A DNA stretch of 64,000 bases from Cladorrhinum sp. PSN259 (taxonomy: Eukaryota; Ascomycota; Sordariomycetes; Sordariales; Podosporaceae), in the NCBI GenBank assembly GCA_033725935.1, contig MU867108.1, forward strand, positions 232,073-296,072, given 5' to 3'. The position numbers and the translations under genes were made by a program. Under the pieces are notes generated by a model. It saw only the letters and a program-made list of their open reading frames with translations, made no database searches and had not been told where the DNA came from. Below, piece by piece: positions 34,901 through 45,643 of this stretch (position 1 is the stretch's first letter; every line of letters begins with the position of its first letter).

Positions 34901-36567
34901 AGGAGGAGGATGGAGCTGAAGTGTAGCCATTGAAGAACGTTGCCTTTGGCCGTTGGCTGCTTGTACCTCCTCGCCCGTTCCATCCCAACTTCATATCCTC
35001 TTGGCAACAAGGGAAGAAGGACCTTCTCAGCCAGCTCAGGTGTGATGACTGTAGGACATTTTTTATAGACATACCAGGCCGCCATTGTGGCGTAGCAACC
35101 ACGGTTGTACGATGTGTCCCACTTGATACCCTCCCGTTTCGGAAGACATTGTTTCAACCTTGGACTCAGATCTGACTCATGATTGCTATTAACAGCAAGC
35201 AAAAGTCTTCCCTGCTTCAGATCTGTAGCAAAAAGCCAGCTCAATGTGTCGCCGATGACGTCTCCAACTTTGGCGAGATATTCATCCCTAATGGCGTTTA
35301 GTGACGTTTTGCCATACATGTCCAGAAAGTCTGATTCGAGCGCTCGCGAATCGATGAACTGATACACGTTCGCCAGAAGTCGGATTTGGAAGAAGGCGGC
35401 CTGTACATCGACGTACTGAGATGTTATTATGTTGCTTATCAGGGCGGTTTGAGGGTACTGGCCAGAGTAAATCGGCGCAATAGGGACCGAGGTGACGCCA
35501 AGAATCTGCTCAACACATCTTCCGACGATACAGAACTCAACCGCCTCCGCAGCTTCGTAGTTGGCGCCACAGAGAGCGGTCCAGAGGCGATCAGTCATGT
35601 GAAGCGAGTCTCGATCAACGCCGAGGTAGTCTCGTAGATCAGCCGGAAGTTCGGTGAAACTAGGAGGTATACCTCCTGTGTCCGTCTCGTTCTCAATAGC
35701 GTACGCCGAGATGAGATATGTGGCATGGCCTGAAGAAATGGTGACCCTCTCTTCGCAAGAGAGATCAATCCACGGCCCCGCCTGCTTCGTGATATTGTGA
35801 GGGTGATGAGTCGGAGTCAAACGCCGTGGGTTTCCATTCTCGTTGAATGCTATCTTTAGGGTAGTTTGATAGTTGCTACTCATGCAACTTAACCCACTGG
35901 CACTCGACTCCATGATAAAGGAATCAATGTTCTGCTCACTGCCCACCATCCCTGATGCGCACGGGCAGCTGAATCTTACTCCTCCGCCAATCCTCAGTCT
36001 TGCAGTGGCGATATTGCTTGGTTTAAAAGGCGAATTTGGGCCGGCATCATCCGAGTCACTGAGCGAACTGCCACGGCCCCATTTGAGACGGTGGAGCTGA
36101 TAGACCACGCCTTCTTTCACAAAAGACATGATTTCACAGGTGCCAGACTCGAAACCAGACACAAATTCGCTCTTGCGATCTCGCCGCACCAGTTCATATT
36201 GAGCGTATGGCCAACGAAAATTGATCCATCCTTGGGCCTTCCTCTCGCCGAGCTCAACATCTGATTCCTTAGCTCCTGGTAAAAGGCAAGTTCCAAATGT
36301 GCCATAGCCACCCCGCTGTGCTCTGGAGAGAATAGAGGCGGCTCTGTCAGGATAGGCGCCTCTCACAGAGACAAGACCGCATGTCGAGTCAGGTCGGGTA
36401 AGCTGAAGGAGTTCGTGCGAATCGGTCAGCGAAGCGGTAAAGCCATTATTTCCGAAATCGAGGGACTTGGCAGGTTGTGTTGCTAAGCAGGTGGTGAACG
36501 ATTGCCCTTTAGAGAGGTCTGCGAGCCACTCCAGATCCACATGATGGGATTCAGATTCCGATGCCAT
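31988..36567 (-). CDS. large fungal protein with C-terminal CorA-like membrane domain, eight exons
   Basis: Exons 36567-34048, 33994-33584, 33519-33488, 33427-33272, 33214-33150, 33116-32818, 32766-32341 and 32278-31988 give about 1,399 residues; every intron has GT-AG borders and preserves frame. The N-terminal 1,100 residues contain no domain I can name; there are many aromatic/acidic stretches and a basic patch (KQTKGRVRNRKRTTK). After a helical region (IQRAQDTMERTIRQYAVQ, then LKIKQVTGLRDGI) come two membrane helices: VRVLTYITIAYLPLGFVI with a GLYS loop in place of the CorA GMN, and FYGLLVGFSVLTWILAYLL. This resembles CorA architecture (helical stalk plus two helices), but without GMN. 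It may be a channel-like or membrane-anchored sensor; function unknown. Confidence 0.8.
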
Positions 36568-37441
36568 GGTGTACCATTTGATGAAGCCAAGCGATAATTC
36601 TTGGGAATGCTTGGTAAACTGGGGTCAAGTCGAGGATGCGTCGACGGCTTCATATTGGACGCGATGGCGAGGCTCTGCCCCCCTGTTAGCATAGCCACAG
36701 TTGATGATCCATCGCTTTAATGGTGTGGTGCCACGGGGCTTGTTATGCAGAGTTCCTGCAAGCCAGCATTGCCCAACCTCTTTTGGGGATGCATCGTGAT
36801 TGGTGAGTAGCCTGAAGACAAATTGCGCATCAAATCGTCGTCTGTCGCAAAAGACGGGCGGGATCGTCGATATTCAGTCGGGGCCGGCCACCCGGTCTCG
36901 CGGGTGGTGTCGACATTTGTTGGACATGGAGAATGAAATCTGAATGCAAGCTGGGAAGAAGCTTGAAGGATCGGAGAGTTGACAATTGATTTCAGTTGAA
37001 AATAGAAGGCCTGCTGCTCGGGCTTTACTTGATCTGCAGTTTTGGCGGAAAAACTAACACTGTAGCACCCAAAGTGTGTGACAGTTTGTTAGTGTACCTG
37101 CGACGTTGGCTTCCCCATTTACATATGTAGATTGAGCTATGCACCCCGCATTGAGTCAAAGTCCCCAAATTTTCACAGTGACAAAACGCCCTGAACGAAG
37201 ATTTCCCAACATGACGTCTGTGGTGACCGACCCCACTGTTATGGGAGACCGTTCGATTGGTTCCAGCGCGTTGGGTGCGCCGCCCAAAACCTGTCTTGGT
37301 GCAACCCACTAACACTGGGGAATTGCATCATCACGGGTCGATCGTCAAAATAAATTCTGCGTTTCAGCATGTCTTTCGAGATGGAGAAATATCAATTTTT
37401 TTCTCTTCAGACTTTGCATATTTTATTTGCATTGCTGCACG
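36568..37441. promoter_or_regulatory. divergent intergenic region
   Basis: 874 bp between the starts of the large CorA-like gene (-) and the PAF-acetylhydrolase-like gene (+). No ORF with family features and no repeat seen. A promoter role is inferred from the layout. Confidence 0.4.
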
Positions 37442-38974
37442 ATGAAGGCATATTCTGACACGCTTAAAGAGCCGGCGCCCGCGCCACCGATGCGGACGCG
37501 GCCTCGTCCTCCACGAGTGAAATGGCGCTGGCTTGTTGCGTTGATCACAGCCGGATATTTTCTTTACTGCTTGATCTTTTCACTCCCACCATTTGCGCAT
37601 CCCCTACCGAAACACACTGGACCGTATGCTGTTGGCGCCATCGACATCGAAGCACCTGTCTCACCACCACGCATCATCGACCCAACCCTCCACTTCAAGG
37701 GCAAGAAGGGAGACCTTCCCTTTGAGCTCGAGACGGTTCTCTTCTCGGTGTATTACCCGATTACATACGAAGCCTATCGACAGAGCAACCACAAAAGACA
37801 TCACTGGATTCCCAAACCCATTTCCCTCAGGGCCCAAGGATACGCCAAGGCGGCCCACATCAGCAACTGGTTCACAGATGCCATCTTCACAGGCGCTCTT
37901 CGGGCAGTTGCTGGGCCCATCACCATTCCCGCCGCGGTCGACGAACCCCTCAATCATGACAACAAACAGCATCGAGTTATCATTTTCTCCCACGGCACCG
38001 TCGCCAGTCGGACAGATTACTCGCACTACGCCGGTGAGCTCGCAGCACGTGGCTACGTTGTGGTCGTCATGGAGCACCGTGATGGATCTGGACCCAGCTC
38101 TCCCATCAGGAAAATTGGGGAGCACGACAAGAAGAGACTTCTCTTTGACGTGTCTGAAGTCGAGACCGAGGAAGGGAACATCTCGCCTACGGTCGAGTCC
38201 TTCCACCAATCACAGCTCAACTTCCGCCAAGCAGAGATCGAGGAGGCGGTTCGGGTAATGAAAATGATCAACGCCGGCGAAGGAGCCAGCATCTTCAAAC
38301 AGAACCCCTACCGAGAGGGCACACAGCTTGCTGCGTGGGCTGGCCGTCTAAATACTGAAGGCATGGTCGTTGCAGGCCACAGTTACGGTGCGACAGGAGC
38401 GATGCAGGCGCTCAAGGGCGGGCCTACCGAGAAACGACCTTTTGTCGGAGCTATCATCCTCGACCCTGGCAAGCAAAGCGGTCCGCTAAACACAGACATC
38501 AATGTTCCCATGCTCGTGGTTCATAGCAACTCCTGGAGCAGCACAAACAGCTGGTTCTACGGCCGCGCACACTTTGACACGGTCAAGGAGATTGTGGAGG
38601 ACAACAACAAAAGGGGCAACCCATCATGGTTCATGACGTCATTGGGTACTTCTCATCCTTCTGTTACCGACGCACCACTTCTTGAGCCATACATCCTCAG
38701 CTTTACCACGGGCGCCACTATCAACGTCTACCAAGGACTGAGACAGTATGTTCACGTGGCCGAGGACTTTTTGGCATATCTCCAAGACGGAAGGATCGAC
38801 CGTGGACTGCTTCACGAGAAGGCCGAGTTCCCCAAGTATGACGAAGGCACAGGACTGGGCATGTGGAAGCCAGGACAAGGTGACAACCAAAAGGCGTGGG
38901 ATGAGGAAGGAGAATGGTGGGATTGGAGAAGTTATTGGCAGATTCACGTCTCTCCTGTTGGAAACAAAGAGTAA
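37442..38974 (+). CDS. PAF-acetylhydrolase (group VII phospholipase A2)-like membrane-anchored lipase
   Basis: A single-exon protein of 510 residues from the ATG at 37442 (MKAYSDTLKEP). A Pro/Arg-rich tail precedes one signal anchor (WLVALITAGYFLYCLIF). The alpha/beta-hydrolase body then shows VIIFSHGTVASRTDY (oxyanion region) and the nucleophile elbow VAGHSYGATGA with Ser314. Likely Asp and His partners follow in AIILDPGK and TSHPSVTDAP. This is the plasma-type PAF-AH pattern: hydrolysis of short or oxidised sn-2 acyl chains of phospholipids, without Ca2+. In fungi such proteins also act as general lipid esterases. The gene converges on the P450 gene 111 bp downstream. The substrate is inferred from the family only. 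Confidence 0.9.
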   Translation: MKAYSDTLKEPAPAPPMRTRPRPPRVKWRWLVALITAGYFLYCLIFSLPPFAHPLPKHTGPYAVGAIDIEAPVSPPRIIDPTLHFKGKKGDLPFELETVLFSVYYPITYEAYRQSNHKRHHWIPKPISLRAQGYAKAAHISNWFTDAIFTGALRAVAGPITIPAAVDEPLNHDNKQHRVIIFSHGTVASRTDYSHYAGELAARGYVVVVMEHRDGSGPSSPIRKIGEHDKKRLLFDVSEVETEEGNISPTVESFHQSQLNFRQAEIEEAVRVMKMINAGEGASIFKQNPYREGTQLAAWAGRLNTEGMVVAGHSYGATGAMQALKGGPTEKRPFVGAIILDPGKQSGPLNTDINVPMLVVHSNSWSSTNSWFYGRAHFDTVKEIVEDNNKRGNPSWFMTSLGTSHPSVTDAPLLEPYILSFTTGATINVYQGLRQYVHVAEDFLAYLQDGRIDRGLLHEKAEFPKYDEGTGLGMWKPGQGDNQKAWDEEGEWWDWRSYWQIHVSPVGNKE

Positions 38975-39085
38975 TAACCTTTGACAAGCGATCTCTTGAT
39001 CTGTTGATTATATCTCAAAAGTATATAGAGTGGAACGAAGTAATGACAGCCAGCACACGATCTTTTCTTTAAATAAAAAAAAACT

Positions 39086-40765
39086 TCAGGCCATCTCAAC
39101 CTTCCATGTGACATTCTCCCACCCCTTTCTTGGTTTAACAGTAATCCCGAACCCCTTGGCGTCATTAACAGGTTTAGAAACGGCATCAACGAGCGAACCG
39201 ACTCTAAAAGCAGGCAACTTCCACTCGCCCCCGCTAGTTCCCCCCAGAGGCTCAACATCAAATCCAAGCAAGAAGATAGCAATCGTCGCCCCCATCTCCC
39301 CAAAAGCAAAGTATCGACCAGGACACAGGTGAATCCCTCCTCCGAAGGGCTGGTACGCGAGTTTGGCACTCTTGGCGTTTTTCGAGTCCAGCCACCTCTC
39401 GGGACGGAATTTATCGGCATCCTCCCCCCACCAGCCTTCCATCTTGTGAGTGTACCCGAGCGACATCTGCACCTGCGTGTCCTTCTTGAGCAGGAACTCC
39501 ATCCCGTTCTGGCCGGTCAGTACCACGTCCTGCGTCACCGTTCTCGAAGAAACCTGGTGGATTGCCACTCGCAAGGTCTCGCGGTAGCAGGCGTAAAAGA
39601 GAGGACATTTCTCCTGCACAAGGATCTGCGATATTTTGAGAAGCACTTCGTTGGAGGAATCATTATTAATTTCCGGCCCGCCCGAGACTAAAAGGGAGTC
39701 GAGGATTTCCCGCCGGAGCTTTTCGCGCGTTTCCCGCGGGGACGACAAGACAAAAACCAGGAACCAAAAGAGCGTCGGGACCGTGTTTGACATTGCCGCG
39801 AAAGGCAGCATGATTTCCACGCGGGGTATGTCGTCCTCTGGGAGGTTATCCTTGTGCAGCGTGTGAGCTCTGCTGCGCACAAACTCGGAAACTTCCGGGA
39901 GGTCGTATAGTTTTTTCTTGTAGAAGGGTTCCACCCCCCTTCGGAGGATCTCGCGCGCGGCGTGCCCCTTTTTGGCTGTCAGAGAGGGGAAAGGAAGTCC
40001 CAATGAGAGTTGAAACAGGGAAGCTTCGAAATCAAAGAGTGCCTGCTCCATTTCGGGGTTGAGGCGGAACGGGTCGTTTACTTCTTTGCCGTAGAGGGCC
40101 GTCGAGGTTGCAGACACCAGTAGGTGGCGGGTCCACAGGTAAAAGTTTGGGATTTGGAATCCCGGCCCAGACCCCTGGAGGGAGGAGGAAGATGAACTTG
40201 AAGTGAGGGAGTTCAAGGAAAGGCAGAGCTGGCGCAGCGCCGTGTTTGTCATTTTCTCGAGGTGGGCTCCGCGCATTGTTTGGGGGATGACGTGCGCCAT
40301 CATGTGATTTGTCATTTCTTCCCCTGCTGGGCCGGTGAGGAGGGCGTGGCCTTCTTTGCTGGGGGCCATCAGGTTCTGAATGTATTTTTGTATCATTGGG
40401 TGGGTGGACAGGTGTTTGGATTTGAATCCGGACGAGATGAGCGTCGGATCCCAGATGGCGTACATTTTGCCGTTCAACATTTGGAGGGTTGCGATTGGAT
40501 ACTTGTCTTTGAATGAGCGGCTGAGCACTCTGTGGAATTCTGCGTGGTATCGAAAGAGGTTGATGATGTGGCCGATCAAGGGAATCGAAGGTTTGATGAG
40601 TGGTGGTTCGCGTGGGTCGACGCGCGGTGTTAGGAGCGTGTTGAGGAGGAAAGTGAAGACTACCGCGATGCCGATTGTGAGAGGGATGTTTTTGGACGCG
40701 ATGGCGACGATTGCCTCGCCAACTCCATTGCTGGAGGGCGTGAATGAAGTGGTGTTGCTCGCCAT
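39086..40765 (-). CDS. cytochrome P450, E-class
   Basis: A single exon; 559 residues from the ATG at 40765 (MASNTTSFTP). An N-terminal ER anchor (NIPLTIGIAVVFTFLLNTLL) is followed by a Pro hinge (REPPLIKPSIPLIGH). The K-helix ExxR is in YRETLR, the PERF-like block in FRPERW, and the heme ligand loop FGGGIHLCPGR places Cys at about residue 482. The I-helix region (IMLPFAAMSNTVPTLFWFL) lacks the usual AGxDT/S and reads AAMSNT. That feature occurs in CYP7/CYP8-like and other fungal P450s that hydroxylate sterols or terpenoids; substrate unknown. The frame stays open 72 codons further upstream without improving the family fit. It neighbours a GST-like gene on the same strand (638 bp away) and a lipase. 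Confidence 0.93.
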   Translation of the reverse strand: MASNTTSFTPSSNGVGEAIVAIASKNIPLTIGIAVVFTFLLNTLLTPRVDPREPPLIKPSIPLIGHIINLFRYHAEFHRVLSRSFKDKYPIATLQMLNGKMYAIWDPTLISSGFKSKHLSTHPMIQKYIQNLMAPSKEGHALLTGPAGEEMTNHMMAHVIPQTMRGAHLEKMTNTALRQLCLSLNSLTSSSSSSSLQGSGPGFQIPNFYLWTRHLLVSATSTALYGKEVNDPFRLNPEMEQALFDFEASLFQLSLGLPFPSLTAKKGHAAREILRRGVEPFYKKKLYDLPEVSEFVRSRAHTLHKDNLPEDDIPRVEIMLPFAAMSNTVPTLFWFLVFVLSSPRETREKLRREILDSLLVSGGPEINNDSSNEVLLKISQILVQEKCPLFYACYRETLRVAIHQVSSRTVTQDVVLTGQNGMEFLLKKDTQVQMSLGYTHKMEGWWGEDADKFRPERWLDSKNAKSAKLAYQPFGGGIHLCPGRYFAFGEMGATIAIFLLGFDVEPLGGTSGGEWKLPAFRVGSLVDAVSKPVNDAKGFGITVKPRKGWENVTWKVEMA

Positions 40766-41403
40766 GATGATCACCGTCGACCAGGTCTCACGACCGTGAG
40801 GAAAGAAAGACAGGGCGAAGAAAACAAATCCATTGTGTCCAGGAAATATATGAACTGTACGACGGTGGGGCAGATTTATGGGACATGGTTCTTGTGGCAC
40901 AGCGCAGCTATCTCGGACAGGGTCTCGGATCAGAGATCCAATGGGAGAGGTCCATTGCAGCCTGTTGGCAACACAACCCATTGCGTGGCGCCGCCAACAG
41001 TGTAATTAAGTGCTGACATCATCTTGATGTCCGTTCTTGGAAATATAGCTAGTTCTGATTGCCCCTGGATTATACGTGTTTACTCATCAACATAAGAATT
41101 TCTGCTGGTTCGGTATATCCGTGTTTACATGGATTGACAATTCCAAGTTGCAAAAAGCACAAAAAGCACAAAAAGAAACATAAAAAATTGAAACCATCGG
41201 AGTCGAACGCCAAAAGGAAAGCGAATCTTTTTTGAACTTTTGAACATTTGGAACAGTTGTAATGATTACTAACTGCACTCAACGCTCTGAACTTTTGAAA
41301 CAGTAAACTATGCTACTTCGCTGGTAGGCTATGCCCAGAGGTAGCTTTATATACCTAGGCAACGACCAGCGAACCAGTCCGTAATTACCCATGGCCCTGT
41401 TGC
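40766..41403. other. intergenic between P450 and GST-like genes
   Basis: 638 bp. It includes a small tandem repeat of GCACAAAAA near 41156-41176. No gene supported. Confidence 0.45.
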
Positions 41404-42270
41404 CTAGTGTACAGCACCAAAGCTCCTCTGCAGCGCGACGTGAAGCTTTCCAAAAACGCCACCATACCAGCCCGCAACCTGATCCCATTCACCCTCCTCC
41501 AAGCACCTCTCATACATCCTCAGCCATCCACCAACAATGGCATCCGCAAATGACGGCGTCTTGCCCAACAAGAACGGCCCCGCGGTATCCCGCTGATACA
41601 TGACAGCCAAATCGTGGAGCGTCTTCTCAAGCAAATCAAGCATCTTCTGCCTAGCTTCCTTGCCAACAATGCACATGTCCTCAAATTGCTTCACGCCGGC
41701 TCGTCGAACAAACTCGGCCCTGATCTGCTCTTTGACCTCTGGATCCCAGAGCATTCCCTCGGTCGTCAGCTGGCAGTGCAGCGTAAACGCCCAGTCGACG
41801 TTGGTGTTGAAGAGGGAATAATCAGGGTGGATCTCCACGTTCTCACGCTTTGAGAGAGGGACGAGGATCTCGACGGCGCCGGGGCAGACAAAGTTGAGGT
41901 CCTGCTTGGGGAAGAGGTCGCCCGCACCGGAATCGGGAAAGGTGTTTTGCAGGTAATTGGCGATGTCAAGGGAGTCGCCGATCACTGCGCCCGTTTCGTT
42001 GTCCTTGAGGACGGGAAGAGTGTGGAAGTCTGTTCCGTCGGCGAATTTCCGGCAGGCTGGGATTCCGAGACCTTGTCTGGTCTTGGTGATGTCTGGCATC
42101 TGAACCCATTGCGTGGTGTAGGGGGCTGCCTTGAAGTTGAGAGCGTAGCGGCCTTTCCATGGGTTTGGGGCGGCCGTGTTTTGCTCGCGAGGTTGTTGAA
42201 AGGCGATGTCGTAGTAGGTGAGCCGCGAAGGGCTGGTGGTGGCGTCTGGGGCTGTAGTGTTTGCATCCAT
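41404..42270 (-). CDS. glutathione S-transferase-like protein (UstS/GstU-like)
   Basis: An intronless protein of 288 residues from the ATG at 42270 (MDANTTAPDAT). The N-terminal thioredoxin-like half has LTYYDIAFQ, NPWKGRYALNFKAAPY and a cis-Pro region LPVLKDNETGAVIGDSLDIANYL. The Glu/Asp-Ser pair that binds glutathione gamma-glutamyl is seen here as GDSLDI. The C-terminal half is all-helical (GPFLLGKTPSFADAIVGGWL). This pattern is that of fungal GSTs of the UstS/beta-etherase-like group, which conjugate or isomerise aromatic and secondary metabolites. An upstream in-frame ATG (42495) would add 75 residues that do not look like the family. Co-orientation with the P450 suggests a shared detoxification or metabolite role (inference). 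Confidence 0.85.
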   Translation of the reverse strand: MDANTTAPDATTSPSRLTYYDIAFQQPREQNTAAPNPWKGRYALNFKAAPYTTQWVQMPDITKTRQGLGIPACRKFADGTDFHTLPVLKDNETGAVIGDSLDIANYLQNTFPDSGAGDLFPKQDLNFVCPGAVEILVPLSKRENVEIHPDYSLFNTNVDWAFTLHCQLTTEGMLWDPEVKEQIRAEFVRRAGVKQFEDMCIVGKEARQKMLDLLEKTLHDLAVMYQRDTAGPFLLGKTPSFADAIVGGWLRMYERCLEEGEWDQVAGWYGGVFGKLHVALQRSFGAVH

Positions 42271-43250
42271 GATTGTTATGATGTTTAACTCGGGTGTCGA
42301 AAGTGTGATAGGGGAAAAGGTATCTTTGTGAGGGGTAAGTAGAGGTTTTCCAGTTGAACCTGAACTGTAACTTGAAAGAGTTGGAGCCCAAATTGGTCGC
42401 TTGGTTAAGTTCTTGACCCAAGTTCTCGAGAACGTCCTATTAGTTATATAATACGGATCGTGTGTAACATCAGTCCACCGTCCAAAAAGGTGCATCTTGA
42501 ATCAGATGAATCATAGTGTTTTTGGCTGGTGACGTGGATGATTCATTCATGATTGGGCGACCCCGGACGGCGCGGGCCCGGCTGTGCCACCCTGGAATCG
42601 ACTCTAATTGGTCGTTTTTGGCCCAGTTACCCCTCAATCTCGATGGAAGCCCCCACTACCCCCTCTTGCTGCAGCATTAGGGGATGAAATGGGGGCTGAG
42701 GCTCTCTCAATGCGGGGAGATGCTGGTGGATTCCAAGACATCGCCTCGAAACGCTGGAATCCTTTCTTGATGATTCATTCTGTGTTTTGCCAAAGTGAAT
42801 GAATAAATTCCCCCCTTTCATTTTTGTACATTTGTGCATGTGCACAAGGTCTTGGCAGTATTTATTCTCAGGGGTAACATTTGTCAAACCCATCACCATG
42901 CTACCATTGCTTGACCTTGGTTGGTAGGTAGCACCGCTCAACATCAGCGAGATCCGGATTTTGACACCGAAGGAAGATCATCGCCAATCAATAACGCCGT
43001 GTAACCACAGCACGTGGGTTGGAGTCCGATCTAATATCAACACCCCGTGTTTCCGTCCAAATATTTCATTGGTAAATTAGATTGTAAATTCATCCAAATG
43101 ACGTACCAAAACCGTGTTGCTTTCGTGCTTTCCCCTCACCGAGAATGCTACACCTAAAATGTTTATAAGTTGGGAGCGGATTCATGCTGTTTCCCAGAGG
43201 TAAGGGTGTAGACCACACGCGAGCTCCTTTCTCTCATCCAAGACACAACG
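42271..43250. promoter_or_regulatory. divergent intergenic region before the PhoD gene
   Basis: 980 bp between the starts of the GST-like (-) and PhoD (+) genes. It contains CACGTGGG at about 43012-43019, a core like the binding site of Pho4/NUC-1-type phosphate regulators, about 230 bp before a phosphatase gene. This is suggestive only, since the short motif is common by chance. Confidence 0.4.
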
Positions 43251-45277
43251 ATGCAGCTCCTCCTGCTTCTCGGGCTCGCGGGCTTGTCACAGAGCTTGTC
43301 AACCGATGAAACCCACTTCGAGAGCAACATCAACTTTCACAGCCCTTCCCGTCGCCATGATAGCCTTGGAGTTGATATCCCACTGGTCGCTCGCCGCACC
43401 TTGAAGCGCGGCGCAGTCCCCTACACGCCAGAACAACTCAACTTCACCCACGGCGTGGCGTCCGGAGACCCCTACCCTGACAGCGTAATCTTGTGGACTC
43501 GCGTCGCCCCTTCAACCTCTTCAGATACCAGCAACGTCACAGTCTCAGGCACGGCCGAGCTCTACAACCACGAAACAGAACAGTACATCAAAGCCGACCC
43601 CAACCCAATCTGCGTAGACTGGAAAGTCTGGGCCCCCAGCAACAGCACAACGGCCATCGTCTCGCAGGGAAAAGCATACACGACCAGCGACATCGACTTC
43701 ACCGTCAAGGTCGAAGCCAAGGGACTTTCGCCGTGGACGGCCTACAACTACCAATTCACAATCTGCAACTCCAACAAATCTAGTCCGGTCGGCAAAACCA
43801 AAACCGCACCGGCAGCAGACGCCGACATCTCCCAGGTCTCACTCGCCGTCTTCTCCTGCAGCAATTACCCCAACGGGTACTTCAACGCTTATGGTAATGC
43901 CGCCCGCAAGAACCAGCACGACTACGTGGTCCACCTCGGCGACTACATCTACGAAAGCAGCGGATCGGGCGAACGCGCCCCCTTACCCCGGAAAGTCATC
44001 TTTACTCTGCACGACTACCGGACGAGACACGGGCAGTACCGCACCGACCCGGATCTGCAGCTTTTGTCTGCCTCGTCAGCCTGGATCAGCACGTGGGACG
44101 ACCACGAGGTCTCCAACAACGGGTACCGCGACGGGTCGAGCGCGCTGAACAACACGGAAGCGTCATTCCGCGAGGGCGGGAGGTTGGTTAGTGTCGACCA
44201 GCGGAAAATGAACGCCGTCAGAGCGTACTTTGAGTGGATGCCGATACGGCAGGTTGATCTGGACGACAACCTGAGAATCTGGCGGGATTTCAAACTGGGT
44301 AAGCTCGTGGATTTTATCGTGTTGGATACGCGGAACTACGACCGCAGCATAACGAGCTTGGGGTGGAACGACGGGTACATTGATTTGATCAAGGACGAGG
44401 CGAGCAGGAGCTTGATGGGAAGCAGGCAGGAGAAGTGGTTTTATAGGAAGCTGAGCGAGTCCAAGACGAGGGGGGCGACGTGGAGGGTTGTCGGGAGCCA
44501 GATTGTCTTTGCGGGGAACACCATGCCGGGTGGGAGGGATAATTGGGGGGTGAGTTTAAAGAAGCTTTGGTGACGTGAAAGGTTGCTGACGAGGATTTAG
44601 GGATACACGGCGAATAGGAATCGGACGCTGAAGCATTTGCTTGATAATGGGATTGGGAATAATGTGTTTTTGGCTGGGGATAGTCATCAGAATTGGGTGA
44701 GTTTTTGTTTCTTTTGGGCAAATGGTTATATATAGTACTTGAGCTGACGATGACAAGGTCTCGGATGTTCCTTGGCTTGGACAAACCAGCTACAACTCCA
44801 CCACGGGTGCTGGATCCCTTGGTGTTGAGTTTGCGGGCACTGCTGTCAGCTCCAGTGGAACTTCTGGCCCCATCACCACCGCCAACAACGCTGCAAAGAC
44901 GCAGGTCGACAAACATCAGGTTCTGCAGTGGCAGGAGGGGTATTACCGGGGGTATTTCCTCTTGACGGCTGGAAAGGACAAGGTGACAACACAGTATTTT
45001 GGTAAGTGGTCTTTTGTTCTGGAATACGCATTTGGTCTCCTCAAGATTGCTGACCGTGTATTCAGGATCCCCGAGTGTGGCAACTCGTAACTCTTGGGAC
45101 CTTCCCTTGGCCAACTTCACGGTTCTTTCTGGACAGAATAGATTGGCACGACCAGTTGCAGGAGGCAAGGTCGAAGCAGGCTCCCTCAGGGGTGGCTCTG
45201 TTGTTGGCACGAATCTGACGCGCAATACGCAGACGGGCGAATGGAGCGTGATCGGGTTCCCCAAGATGTATATCTAG
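43251..45277 (+). CDS. secreted PhoD-like alkaline phosphatase/phosphodiesterase, four exons
   Basis: Exons 43251-44549, 44601-44696, 44758-45001 and 45066-45277 give 616 residues, all GT-AG. A short signal peptide (MQLLLLLGLAGLSQS) and a propeptide-like stretch precede an Ig-like N-terminal domain (FTHGVASGDPYPDSVILWTRV). The PhoD metallophosphatase core follows: AVFSCSNYPNGYFNAY, HLGDYIYE, STWDDHEVSNNGYRDG, VLDTRNYDRS and LAGDSHQNW. These are the Fe/Ca-binding residues of Bacillus PhoD. The enzyme hydrolyses phosphomonoesters and diesters outside the cell for phosphate supply. Several Asn-X-Ser/Thr sites occur. In the loop before GYTANRNRT, Gly stands where Asp is usual (NWGGY), an odd change at the first splice junction. 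An upstream CACGTGGG box would fit phosphate control. Confidence 0.93.
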
Positions 45278-45643
45278 TTTTTGTGTTGGTGACTCCCACC
45301 TAGCAGAGCTTGAATTATGGGTAACCCTCGGTATTGTAATAAAAGGGGTTAAACACGTTTAAAGGTTTTCTTCACGGCGGAAGCTTTCTCTGATTTGGCA
45401 CGCTTTTGATGGCAAATATAAGAAGAGTTGTTTCATTCGTATTCTGTGTGGCTAGAACTTGAAGAATAAAAGATTGAAACCACTGCCCTAACTTGTGCCT
45501 GGGCAGGGAAAGCTGATCAAAAGAGAAAAAAAATCAGCCATGGAGCACATACTTGATCTTCATGATTAAAGAGACCAAGATAAAGTCATAAGCTATCGAG
45601 CGTGTACGTTGCCCATTCAAAAACACAGTGAAAGAAAATAATC
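45278..45643. other. intergenic between two convergent genes
   Basis: 366 bp; shared 3' flank of the PhoD and papain-like genes. No ORF or repeat of note. Confidence 0.5.

Noticed and set aside
44389..45264. 291-residue minus-strand frame opposite the PhoD 3' exons
   Set aside because: Runs through introns of the sense gene and shows no family.
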